From Hyphochytrium catenoides (lineage: Eukaryota; Sar; Hyphochytriomycetes; Hyphochytriales; Hyphochytriaceae), in the NCBI GenBank assembly GCA_900088475.1, contig FLMG01004655.1, positions 54,782 through 69,423 of the forward strand: a stretch of 14,642 nt of DNA, read 5' to 3'. This document shows positions 1-9,178 of the stretch, piece by piece. The translations under genes were made by a program, and so were the position numbers. The notes under the pieces are model-generated. The model saw only the letters and a program-made list of their open reading frames with translations, was not told the origin of the DNA and searched no databases. The number at the start of each line of letters is the position of its first letter. Position 1 is the first letter of the stretch.

Positions 1-55
1 CAAGCCTAACCTCAGTACTTTGTGGCGCATCAGATTCATTGGGACAGCAGCTTAC

Positions 56-800
56 CTCTCCGGTGTAGTAGTCCGCGGCCTTTTGGTATGCCTCTATCGC
101 CTCATCGTAGTTTTGATCCTGCTCATACTGCTCCGCAATCTGTTTCTGGAGCTACATTGGCCACGCATAGCTTTGACTTTAAGAACGAAAAGGGCATTGA
201 ATAGGGTGTTTGGTCCAAACCTTCGCCGCAGTGCTAAATCGTCCCATTTCCAAGAAAGCTGCAATCGCCTGGTGTAGCATGTCCACTCCCTCTACCAGCA
301 AAAGAGGGGTTACCCCGTCTTACAAGGATAAACGCAGGACTTCTACTTACTGCCGGGGTCCACCTTCAGATAGCAGTTGCCTGCTTCCATCAAGAAGTTG
401 GCTGCTTCATGGGCACTATTCAGCTTAGTCTGTGGCACGATGGTCAGTCATCAAAAAGTTAGGATACCAAGCTATGATCGTGACCTGGCAATCGGCACAG
501 CGCTTGAAGGCATCTCCAGCTTCAGCCCCTGATTACGATAGGGTGAATTTATCGTCTATCACTTACGAAATGGCTTTAGCCTACATTGCTTTGCGATCTT
601 AAACTGATTCCCTGCCTTCTGGAACAGCTCACAAGCGTCCTCATACTTCGTGCTAGAACCGAAGATTGTAAACTTCTTCAGAGTTTTCTCCGCCTGACAC
701 AGTGACATCGATTGTTATCCACTTCTGACAGATAAGGACCAAAAGTCCAGCGCTCAGACGTTACCTGATGGAGAAGTTCCTCCGCACGGTCGGATGACAT
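56..800 (-). CDS. NAPA: alpha-SNAP (soluble NSF attachment protein), 5' part, six exons
   Basis: Adaptor that binds SNARE bundles and recruits the AAA ATPase NSF to take them apart after membrane fusion; acts on the cytosolic face of membranes. The exons, in minus-strand order, are 765-800, 585-693, 485-528, 351-429, 221-291 and 56-151. They total 435 nt, or 145 residues, with all phases matching and GT-AG introns of 55-71 nt. The start MSSDRAEELLHQ, at ATG 800-798, aligns with the usual SNAP N-terminus. Recognisable family blocks follow: YEDACELFQKAGNQFKIAKQ, WAEAGDAFKRCADCQ, then MLHQAIAAFLEMGRFSTAAK and IAEQYEQDQNYDEAIEAYQK. These are the antiparallel helical TPR-like hairpins of the N-terminal sheet. 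The family is usually about 290-300 residues, so roughly half is present. The rest lies beyond position 1. A GTAAG donor follows at 55, and an AG at 7-6 could end that intron inside the window. Gamma-SNAP is less likely because the spacing follows alpha-SNAP/Sec17. Confidence 0.92.
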
Positions 801-811
801 GCTCCCTACAG
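801..811 (-). other. 3' splice acceptor just upstream of the alpha-SNAP start codon
   Basis: Read on the minus strand, a TTGCTGTAG acceptor lies five bases before the ATG at 800. It could close a 5'-UTR intron (a GTGAGT donor lies about 36 nt upstream, near 842) or accept a spliced leader, which is common in dinoflagellates and perkinsids. The sequence cannot separate these two. Confidence 0.3.
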
Positions 812-2870
812 CAACTGCCAAATCGTAATCACTTCACTCACGTTCAGAGGGTCCAGATTATGTGCTAAGCTGCTGTTTGCACCGTCCACGGATTGTCAAC
901 AATGCCGTGAGGAGAAGACTCTTTCTCCGGAGCGTTTAGTACTTGTACCTGTAGGATGAGGACATGAACTCCGAGCTGAAGCACTTCTCCTTCGTAAGGC
1001 AAAGGGCGTTGCCCTGCAATACAACTGTTCTTGATTAGACCATATTCAGAGAAAGCTGAAAGGGATCGGACGAACTATGTTAGCAGAAGCCTGTACGCCT
1101 CTTTCCCCTTCCAGTTCCAGACAAGAACATGCCGAAACGCTTTGCACTGTACTCTGTATACTACTGTGTACAGCTTATGACTGTTCCAGAACATGACGAT
1201 ACTATAAAGAGATCTGCACGCTCTCGTCTGTGATAACCGTTAACGAATAGATGGACAAGTACTCAAACGTACAAGCTTACCTACATCAACAACAAGCTTT
1301 AATGAATTATAGGAGGCGGAGAACCTCCGAAATACAGCAAGAGAGTCATCATCACAATCCATGATGGGGAAAAAGTGGATGATGATAATAGGACGACAAG
1401 GCAGACTAATCATGAGATGCCGAGTCTCCTCTTTCTATTCCTGAGCTGAAGAATTCAAGGCTTAGTTCTTGTGTCTTCTCTTCATAGGTTTATTTACTAC
1501 CCGTCTGTCTACGACGACCCATTCTTTCTTTTTCCCTTACTATTTCTCTTCTCTGTATATTTCGAAGTAATCATCAGGTCAGAAGAGGATACACAGCATT
1601 GTCCTACTGCTACAGGACAATGGTACAAGGCAGTAACGATTGGAGGTCCGTCATGCCATGAAGAGAAGAAGAATAGTGGCGAGACTACAGCCGTAGTAGT
1701 TGGTGGTAGCAGCAGCGATGCATTCGTACTACTGATGTCTGATTCTTTCTACCCTCATAGATTCTCCCCCCTTCTTCGCTAGTAGTGTTGTTAGCTTCTC
1801 CTTTGTTGTTAGCTTTCGGCCGCAACTTAAGTGTTGAGTAGTTGGAAGTCTATGTCCCGATCAGCGACCTTCTCGTGAAAAGGGAGGGAGTCTATGATGG
1901 GCAGAACTTGTGGTTGTTGGAAGTAGATATTATCAAACACCACAGAAGAGTTGGCTTGGAAGTTCATATAATAGTAGGTGGTGCAGCAGGAGAATATTAA
2001 GAAAAGGACGAACATACTCCTGTTGTCACTTGTGCATTTCCGTTCTGCTTCAGCACGAAGCACGAAAGAAAGTAGAGTTAGACAACAAAGACGCCGCCGT
2101 AATTGGTGGTCAATGGAGTAATAGTGCTGACGGTTCCTGGTCGACGAGTAACACTATTTTCAGGCTACTGCGTTCCTTTTTCCATACTTAACAAAAACGT
2201 TCATTATTAGTCCCCGTCTTTCGCAGCTAATGATATTCTTCTAACAATATACCTATCGGTGGGTATGTTGTTGCTGGTGGTGCCTACTATCGGTGTGTTG
2301 CTCCGCCGCAAGCGGCAACAACAAATAGCACCACTATGGGAACTAGTATGACCAACAAAGAAGGAGAGGCCGGTTTCATTATCTCCTGACGGCTCGAAGG
2401 AAGAAGTCATCAAAACCTGAGGCGAGGTTGACTGATAGTCGACGGCGGAAGGAAAAGGAACCAAGAGGAAAAACAAGGATATAATGTCCACCTTCATCAT
2501 CACTGGAGGCCCCACCACCCATACAGCCGTCCTCTCAAATCATAGACTAACCATAGAAGAACTACTACCTGTAAGCACCCAAATAAAGATGATCAGAAGA
2601 TGAAACCCAAGAAACACTACAGCTGGCCACAGTACTGGGGGAGTTCTGCAACAACACATTTGTCATGCTGAACTTTCGAATCTATCTCGGAGAAGCCTTG
2701 AATCCTACAGCTGTACTTCTGTACAGAGTTTTGTCAGATTCGTATTTTTACCCTTCTTAGTCCTCCTACTAAATTCTGTGCTTAGTATCCTCGAGTCCTA
2801 ATATTAGTTCCTAGGAAGTCAGCTGAAAGCTTTGGCGTGAGCAGCTAAGCCGTCCTGTCTGGGCCTACAG
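806..2870. other. Long stretch with no convincing gene; triplet-rich
   Basis: About 2 kb between the start of alpha-SNAP (minus) and the first recognisable exon of the membrane-protein chain (plus). No ORF here has a recognisable domain. The interval is rich in TAGTAG/TACTAC, GAAGAA and GTTGTT-like triplets, for example at 1694-1700, 1727-1733, 1780-1786 and 2561-2567. Two minus-strand ORFs have hydrophobic N-termini (2500-2207, 97 residues; 2063-1827, 78 residues). They could encode small secreted or membrane proteins, but no family resemblance or splice support was found. Missing 5' exons of the downstream membrane-protein gene may lie between roughly 2540 and 2870. The rest presumably includes 5'-flanking regulatory DNA, of which no element was recognised. 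Confidence 0.5.
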
Positions 2871-4946
2871 CCCCGCTTGTCTTTGTCAAGGAGGACGACC
2901 GGCAGTGTTCTTTTTGCCACACAAAGTCGTCCTTGACTTCTTATTGGCGATCCTCGTTTGACGAGAGGAACTGCGAGACAGAGACGCCCGTTTTGGGTCT
3001 AGTGTCTGTGTGCTGGTTCGGCGGAGGCAACAGCGGGCAGGGTCTCCTCTATCTCAAGCACAACTCCGAGCGAAGGGGCGCTATCCAAAAGGTGACGACA
3101 TCCTACTACCTTTCCTGTGGCTCTGAAGAGCGGTTCGTCAGTGAGTGCAAAGCCTTTGGGCATCTCTCGTTCTCGTCTGGGAGGATGCCCAATATTGCAT
3201 TTTCAGACCACAAGGATTTCTAAGCTGTGGAACTTGTCGTAAGAGTGGGGAAGCTTCGAAACCACTGGACTTGTAAGCACCTTAGTAACAATTGCCCTTC
3301 TTGCTGCCCCTTTTAACAGTCTGGAAAATAAGAAGAGCACTGCTGCTTCGTGGGTTTAGGACAAGCTGGTGCTGCTATTTTCATCCGAGGATGATATTAA
3401 TGGCCGCATTCCTGGCCTTATTGGCCGCGGAAAAGCCACGTCAAGCGATAGAATCGCTATTTGCCGAGATATCGGTCAGTGCTAAAGATGCAGTTACCGT
3501 CGTCAAGTTGCTTTTTTCAGGCATGAAATGACTGCTTTTTGTCAATGTTGTTCTGGCACCGTCTCTTACACATTTATCGACACATGATAAACTAACTGGT
3601 GACTCTCGCCTCATCCCACTGCTTTTTCGTTCTCTTGCATCTCATCTGAAGATTTTCCTGTACGACAGTTTTTGGTAAGTGAACTAGAGGGGAAGCCAAC
3701 AAAGCTCAAAAAGAGCACACTGACTAACACCGCTTAATATTCACCTCCACACGGCTTGCCTCCATATCATGGCGCTTCTTCTATGCAGGCCTCTGCTGGG
3801 AATTGTTGGCTTTCTGTCGATCCATTCTCTCGTCGCGATTCTGATAGACCATAAAGCGATGTTTCAAATGTTCATCAACTTTGGACCTCCGGAGGAGCAG
3901 GTGTATACAGTATACTTCATCTATCTCAGAAATCACTACCAGTATGTTGTCGCTTACATGACTCTCTCTCTCTCTCTCTGCCTTACGCCTCCCCTTCGTA
4001 AAGGATCTACTTCACAAGTCTTCTATACGCACCACACTGTTTCGCTGTGCCAACTGGATTATCTCCTGGATTTTCGTGGGGTCCCTCGTTTCTGTTGTGA
4101 ACAGTGGCAATCACGCTGCCCTTATGATTATATCGGGACCCACTATAAGCCTGAGCTATAAGCAGAACAGCCACCTTTCTTCGGCTAGGGCGGACGTCAT
4201 AATATGCTTTCTTACCATGGTGCGTCAATGGTTCAAAAGATCAAACTGGGTTGATGAACACGCATTGCTTTCAAAAGTAATCATTATTTCCGTCCATTAC
4301 CTCTCACTGCTTCTTTCACAGTCATACCTTTTGGGGCTATTCTCCATGAACACGCTAGCTCGGGCCCTGCAGAGCAGACAGGTGAGTTTTCTTATTCATG
4401 GCATTCAAAACTGACACGGAAATAACTTCTATCTCGCCCATGAGACAGCCCAGACCTCGAGCACTGGTTGGTATTCCATCCGCGTATGTCGTCGTCCTTT
4501 GCAGTATTATTGCGAACTTGGACGGGCCGGTCCATCTTAAGGCTGGAGTCATCTTCCTGACACTCTCGATCCTTACTACGTGCTACATGCATGTTCTCCT
4601 TAATACGAAGACAAAGGGCCCTCAAGCTACTCTTCAGGTGAGAAAGCTTACTGGACTTGGCAACAACAGCAACCTTTGGCACTCACTACTGCTGATGGTG
4701 AAGCAGAAAAGGCACTTGAACTTGTCCTACTCGGACCTTAACTCTAGTAGATGCCCGGCTAACCCTACAAGCCGGGTTTACATAGTGAAAGGAGATGTGA
4801 TGCCTGCAGACCTCTCCACCTGGCAAAGTATCTGTTTCACGTCCCAGAAGCTAGTAGACATGGTTCTGAACATGCCCTACCAGCTAACGAAAGACACGAT
4901 CTCCCAAACAGCCGTTAGTGCTGTGGTTTTGGTTTGCTCCTTGAAG
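2871..4946 (+). CDS. Unrecognised multipass membrane protein, seven-exon chain, 5' end not found
   Basis: I do not recognise a family. Exons that join in frame are 2871-3140, 3320-3474, 3652-3674, 3789-3900, 4004-4219, 4322-4381 and 4449-4946, giving 444 whole codons without a stop. Acceptors are good: CCCCTTTTAACAG at 3319, CTTCTTCTATGCAG at 3788, CTTCTTTCACAG at 4321. So are donors: GTGAGT at 3141, GTAAGT at 3675, GTGAGT at 4382. CTAAC-like branch sites precede two acceptors. The first exon carries a CxxC (CSFC) and many polar residues. From about 3391 the product is strongly hydrophobic, with possible membrane segments near 3391-3430, 3789-3850, 4040-4140, 4475-4520 and 4530-4590. Simpler starts are ATG 3391, ATG 3400 or ATG 3769, but the last falls inside the intron 3675-3788. 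The interval 4220-4321 is itself open (34 codons) and may be retained. A 69-nt in-frame intron at 4638-4706 is also possible. The chain either ends by read-through at 5072 or splices into the Rieske frame. Confidence 0.42.
3962..3979 (+). repeat. (CT)9 microsatellite inside an intron
   Basis: Nine perfect CT units within the proposed 103-nt intron 3901-4003. It serves as part of the pyrimidine tract before the acceptor CGTAAAG at 4003. Confidence 0.85.
4754..4776. repeat. Short inverted repeat, 7-bp arms
   Basis: CCCGGCT at 4754-4760 and AGCCGGG at 4770-4776 with a 9-nt loop, inside the last exon of the membrane-protein chain. It could fold in RNA. A role is not implied, and such arms occur by chance. 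Confidence 0.4.
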
Positions 4947-5013
4947 GTTAGTACAACGCTAGTAGTAGGAACGCCGGTTGGAATATCTGAGACGTCCCTA
5001 CCATTTCTATCAG
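4947..5013 (+). other. Intron or trans-splice acceptor region before the Rieske ORF
   Basis: Sixty-seven nt beginning GTTAGT and ending CATTTCTATCAG. Joining 4946 to 5014 preserves phase 0 and would connect the membrane-protein chain to the oxygenase. Alternatively the CAG at 5011-5013, 12 nt before ATG 5026, could accept a spliced leader and start a separate oxygenase mRNA. Without splicing, the upstream frame stops at 5072, overlapping the oxygenase start in another frame. Confidence 0.5.
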
Positions 5014-5025
5014 GCCGCGATTCCC

Positions 5026-6162
5026 ATGTCTGGCTCTCTTCTGATGGGATCTCTCACCGCGTTCGCAATTAATACGCTGCGAAAGAGCATGACAGGAACG
5101 GAGCCTAAGCCGAATCTGAGTTCTGCAATGGAAGCTAGAAGGCTAGCAACCTACCCGCCGCCTTATCCTAATGGATGGTACAAGCTTGCGGACTCGGCCG
5201 ATATCAAGCCTCAGGAGCTCAAGCGGGTGATTGCTTTTGAACGCAAGTTCGTGATTTTCCGAGGCGAGAACGGGATCGTATCAGTTATCGATGCGTACTG
5301 CCCGCATTTAGGAGCTGATATTAGCGCCGGAGGGAAAGTGATTGGAAACTCCATTGAATGTCCCTTTCATCAGTGGCAGTTTGGGCAGGATGGCCGCTGT
5401 ACAAAGATTCCATATTCAGGCTCTATTCCCACGTCGGCGACAGTGAAGATGTGGCCTTCTATTGAGTACTACGGTAACATTTGCGTCTACTTTGACGCCG
5501 AGAAGAGGAAAAGTCCGCCGTACTACCCTCCATTTATCCCAGATTTGGATGGTGGTCATTTCGTCTACCGTGGACAGCTGGACAGACGCATCAACATGCA
5601 CTTGATGGAGTTCGTAGAAAACTCTGCTGACTTCATGCACTTCGACCCCTTGCATGGCGCCATGCATTTGCCCTTCACATCCATTCCCATTCCGGGTGTA
5701 AAGATCAAACACGAGGCTGGATGGAAACCCGATGACAAGGACAGGCATATCGCTTATTTTTTTGATAAAGCAGAGCTCTGTGTTAACGGCAAGGTAGTTC
5801 CAAGGACCAAGGCTGAGGCTATGATCACTTTGATCGGCCCCGCCGGGTTGACCTACTTCAACTTCAAGACGCCACTGGGCAAGATCGTGCTCTTTCACAC
5901 ACATACCCCCATTGCACCTTCCCAGCAACGAGTATCATTCCGCTGGTACGCTGATAAAGCCGTTCCTCGCTTTCTGGTTTGGTACGTGGTTGGAAACTGG
6001 ATAAGTCAGTGGCAGATGGATCTGATGGTCTGGGAGAACAAAAGGTATACTCTCAAACCCACATTGGCTAAGGGGGATGGGCCGATGTTTCAGATGCGAC
6101 GCTGGTTCAAACAGTTCTACTCTGAGAGTAGTGAAACCATTCATAAGCAACTGGATTGGTAG
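5026..6162 (+). CDS. nvd: Rieske non-heme iron oxygenase, cholesterol 7-desaturase type (DAF-36/Neverland/DES7 family)
   Basis: Predicted to introduce the C7-C8 double bond into cholesterol or a related sterol at the endoplasmic reticulum, taking electrons from a reductase. From ATG 5026 the product is 378 residues. Residues 1-18 are a hydrophobic anchor (MSGSLLMGSLTAFAINTL). The Rieske domain (about 50-160) has C92-x-H94 (CPHLG) and C112-xx-H115 (CPFHQWQF) separated by 17 residues, which supplies the four cluster ligands. The catalytic domain has N199, D202-xx-H205 and H210 in ENSADFMHFDPLH, and a third iron ligand D332 in QMDLMVWENKRY. Substrate is inferred from overall resemblance to DAF-36/Neverland rather than plant PAO/CAO. 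Length fits the family (about 350-450). The ORF is open upstream to 4978; an acceptor at 5013 makes a longer N-terminus possible. No intron interrupts 5014-6162, unlike the neighbours. Stop is TAG at 6160. Confidence 0.93.
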   Translation: MSGSLLMGSLTAFAINTLRKSMTGTEPKPNLSSAMEARRLATYPPPYPNGWYKLADSADIKPQELKRVIAFERKFVIFRGENGIVSVIDAYCPHLGADISAGGKVIGNSIECPFHQWQFGQDGRCTKIPYSGSIPTSATVKMWPSIEYYGNICVYFDAEKRKSPPYYPPFIPDLDGGHFVYRGQLDRRINMHLMEFVENSADFMHFDPLHGAMHLPFTSIPIPGVKIKHEAGWKPDDKDRHIAYFFDKAELCVNGKVVPRTKAEAMITLIGPAGLTYFNFKTPLGKIVLFHTHTPIAPSQQRVSFRWYADKAVPRFLVWYVVGNWISQWQMDLMVWENKRYTLKPTLAKGDGPMFQMRRWFKQFYSESSETIHKQLDW

Positions 6163-6286
6163 TCCGAAAGATGGAGATCACATGTGGTGTTAGTAGCAAA
6201 GGTCACACTTCTGCTTTACATAATATGTGTAGATAGTAGGAGGGAGAGCACCGCTGCATGGCACTATTTAGCAGAGCCTATCCTTT

Positions 6287-6346
6287 TTTAATGAAAACAA
6301 TGGGTGAAAACCTGACTTTAATGAAAACAATGGGTGAAAACCTGAC
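6287..6346 (+). repeat. Exact 30-bp tandem duplication, two copies
   Basis: Copy 1 is 6287-6316 and copy 2 is 6317-6346. Both begin TTTAATGAAAACAATGGG and end GAAAACCTGAC, with no mismatches. The unit itself contains a GAAAAC-type subrepeat. It lies 125 bp after the oxygenase stop codon, so it may be in the 3' UTR or downstream of it. Confidence 0.95.
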
Positions 6347-6935
6347 ACCGCCAACCTTCATCACTGTAGTCTCGTAGCGGCGTGAGCAGTACGGCACCAG
6401 CGCCAATGGATGAAAAAAGTGATTGCTGCTGTATACTTCTAATGCCCGGAAAGAGATGCCAACAATACATGCTGCTCTCCTTCCGGTCACGTAACTTAGA
6501 TCTGCCAATGCTTGTTGATGATCACTGTAGAACATACTACTCGGCCTCCACTACTAACTCACCTTCAACCAAAGCCATCACTTCCAAAGAGTAGAGCTCC
6601 TCCTTGTTTTCTGATTGTCGCCACATCTTCTCATGTTGTCACCAGCAAGGTGTGAGGTTTGCTGTGCTGTATAGTTAAACACATATAGTAGAAATAGGGT
6701 TTCCTCTGACGTTATTTCTAGTTCTACTGTTATCGATCTTGACAAAGAAAAAGTTTTAATCAGAGCGAAACAGTACTACTAACGACTGCCAGGGTATAAG
6801 ATTTGAAGAAGAACTACTTCATAGTCTAGGAGTTCTATTACATCTGCAAGAGGCAAGCAAAAACAAGAAGTCCATCTTTCCCAAATTGACCGGGGGCTAA
6901 TAAGATCCCTCCAAGATACCCCTTAGCTGTTGTCG

Positions 6936-6951
6936 CTGGCTGAACAGCCAG
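6936..6951. repeat. Perfect short hairpin (CTGGCTG-AA-CAGCCAG)
   Basis: Seven-bp arms around a two-base centre in non-coding DNA. There is no adjacent U-run of the kind expected for a terminator, and no evidence of function. Confidence 0.45.
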
Positions 6952-8637
6952 TAGTCCAACCAAAGCGTTCAGCAAAGGCATCCTCGATGCCACCATCATG
7001 GACGTGTCATCATCAGCGGTGGTAACCCTGCCGATGGTATCTCACGCTAAAGGCTTGAAGGTATAACTTGTTGAGCCCGACAACGCTTTCCATGCTGTCG
7101 AAGAAGCTTCTACTCTGCAACAAGTGCCTTCTTTCTACTGCTAGCTCGCTGACCAGCAGATAATACTCTTCGTCTCCATGAGGTGAGGGGATGCTGCTAG
7201 AAAAGTACTACTATAGCAATCATCGACAGTCCTACTTGCTGTTGTGAGTTCCAAAGTAGAGTTCTTCTGGGTCCAGAGGACGAAAGAAATAGAAGAAGAA
7301 GACAAGGAATGGATACAACAATACAGGGAGTGTCTTCTCTGTACTATTGTTGTTGCCACTACAGCACTGTTTATCGAAGGCTCTGGGGCAGGCATGGGGG
7401 TCGTTGGCCTAGACCCTTGCTCTCCGTTTTTCAATAGTAGTTGCATCATGATGGGATCGCAGCAGGAGTAAATACAAGGTCTTCTAGTAGGACGACAGTG
7501 GCGTCTTCAACAATCTCTGAGTTACACTAAGTAAGGGTCGGCGTCGGCTTCTATCATCATTCATGACAAAGCGCCATCACTGCTGGCAGACATCGTAATG
7601 TTGTCCGCGACCTCCGCCCTATTAATATTGTAAATTGGCTTCGCTATGCTGCTTCTCCTTCTTGACACACCAATGGTCTCACTAGCTACGGCCGCTTGTG
7701 CTTTCTTCCTCTTCTTCTTTCCTACTGTGGGTTCCTTCCTCCTATTCTCCAGAACGGTCTTCAAGTACCTTCATGGGGTTGAAATGAACTGCTCAACAAG
7801 CACTCTTTCACCTTTATCCGTCATCATACCCGCCCACAGATCAGTCCATAGACAACCAGTTCTTTTGTTCAAGTCCTTATTGCAAAGGAGAGCAACGAGA
7901 TATCATTAGATGATAGGACATAGAATATCTCACAGGCGCCAGCACAAACACAGTTACCAGCATCTTCTACTTCTGATGGCGTCCATACTAATTCTAGGAA
8001 GTTGTTGTTGATGATAAATCAATAGCACGCTAGGGAAGAACACATATCTCAGCAACACCAAGTGAGCTACCCAGACCAAGTCCTTCCGACGACAGACTCC
8101 ACGTGCAGGCCGCTTTATCAAAACATCCCTCCCTCTTATCTATCCCACTCGTCCCACATGGTTCCGCTTATCATTCCTCCTTTTCATAATCTATAATAGA
8201 AACCTCCATCCAGTAGAAAGCTGATCACCCATATAGATCTTTCCAATGACGACGATCTCTTTAAGGGCTGCTTGGCGGGCTAAAGCTTGCGCCTCTAGTA
8301 GCACTACCGTTTTTTCCATATTACTGCTTTCCTTTCTTCCCTTCTTTTGGTTTCTCCTATGGTTCTCCCTCTTATTCGTTCCCTGTTATTCCACTCTATC
8401 ACTTGCAGCCATCCTTCTCTCGCTTCAGCGATGGGACCGTTCTCTCACTTGCCTTCTCGAATGTGATGATGGTCTCGGCACGTCATCTTCTATTCTCCTC
8501 CTCCCTCGTCCTCCTCCTCCCTCCTCCTTCTATCATCGTTATTGCTGGGGATTCCACTTTGATTCCTTCTTTCTTGATAACGAGTTTGGAGAAGAGTGAG
8601 CAGAAGAAAGGCTAAGGCTTTCTAGCTCTTGTTGTCT

Positions 8638-8687
8638 CTTCTTCTTCTTCTTCTTCTTCTTCTTCTTCTTCTTCTTCTTCTTCTTCT
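8638..8687 (+). repeat. (CTT)n trinucleotide microsatellite
   Basis: Fifty perfect bases of CTT repeat, about 16.7 units, at the end of a wider pyrimidine-rich stretch on the plus strand from about 8290. The complementary strand reads (AAG)n and gives a meaningless poly-lysine ORF. It lies about 490 bp upstream of the helicase start codon. Confidence 0.98.
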
Positions 8688-9178
8688 CAGAAGTTGTAGG
8701 TAAGTTCTTATTACACATCCAAGAAAAAATCATGAAAAGTGAGTAGTCAACCCATTAATAAATAAACAGCGCGTAGCCTAGCCGTTAGCGACCGTTAGGA
8801 ATGAAGTCCAGAGAGGAATCAGATCATCAAGTTTGCTGTTCGCATCCTCATTGTCGCTTGCCGCTTTCCGCTTGCGCTCTCCTCTACTTACGTCCGTTTT
8901 GTTAGTGTCGCATCGGCACTTCTATGCAAGAGGAGCTGTGTACGAAAGAGACACTTGGCAATCGCGGCGAAGAGCCTTTAGTTGAGAGGTGCCAGTCTCG
9001 AAGGCACCAGTGGTGGTGCTGGTTCCTTTCCTTTGTTAGCTAATTGGATAGCTCCTATTTCAGTATTACGAATTCTAACTAACTCTCGATTGGACACCCG
9101 GTGACTGGACCAGGAGCCTTCCTATCTGGCCACAGAAGCGGCTGCCGCTATTCTTGCGAAAGGCAAAGGCGCTGAAGC

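Larger units (their letters stand above)
6163..9178. other. About 3 kb without a convincing gene
   Basis: Lies between the oxygenase stop and the helicase start. ORFs here are short, of low complexity, and have no recognisable domain. It holds the oxygenase 3' flank, a 30-bp tandem duplication (6287-6346), a small perfect hairpin (6936-6951), more TAGTAG/TACTAC triplets (6774-6780, 7206-7213, 7434-7441), a polypyrimidine stretch (about 8290-8690) ending in a (CTT)n array, and the presumed helicase promoter and 5' UTR (about 8760-9178). A TCCTATTTCAG acceptor-like site near 9064 and a TGGCCACAG near 9135 could be 5'-UTR splice or trans-splice acceptors. No poly(A) signal or promoter motif could be assigned with confidence. 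Confidence 0.55.

Noticed and set aside
3769-4161. 130-codon ORF starting at ATG 3769 read as a single-exon gene
   Set aside because: After 3900 it runs through a (CT)n intron-like segment. The frame that continues in 4004-4219 differs, and the ATG itself falls in a likely intron (3675-3788).
4398-5072. 224-codon ORF as a free-standing gene
   Set aside because: Its ATG lies inside the 4382-4448 intron. The coding part is better explained as the exon 4449-4946, although the read-through end at 5072 cannot be excluded.
5416-5928. 170-codon minus-strand ORF
   Set aside because: It lies antisense to the Rieske/catalytic region, which has clear motifs on the plus strand. It is a shadow ORF.
6936-6951. 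Hairpin as a transcription terminator
   Set aside because: Intrinsic terminators of this kind are bacterial, and no T-run follows. The window is eukaryotic.
7141-7909. Overlapping ORFs of 60-100 codons on both strands
   Set aside because: They are low-complexity, with no motifs, and overlap in opposite strands with no preference for either.
8246-8599. 117-codon plus-strand ORF with hydrophobic stretches
   Set aside because: Its Leu/Ser/Phe/Pro content follows from the polypyrimidine tract. There is no domain and no splice support.
8539-8733. Minus-strand ORF with a long poly-lysine run
   Set aside because: It is simply the translation of the (AAG)n microsatellite.
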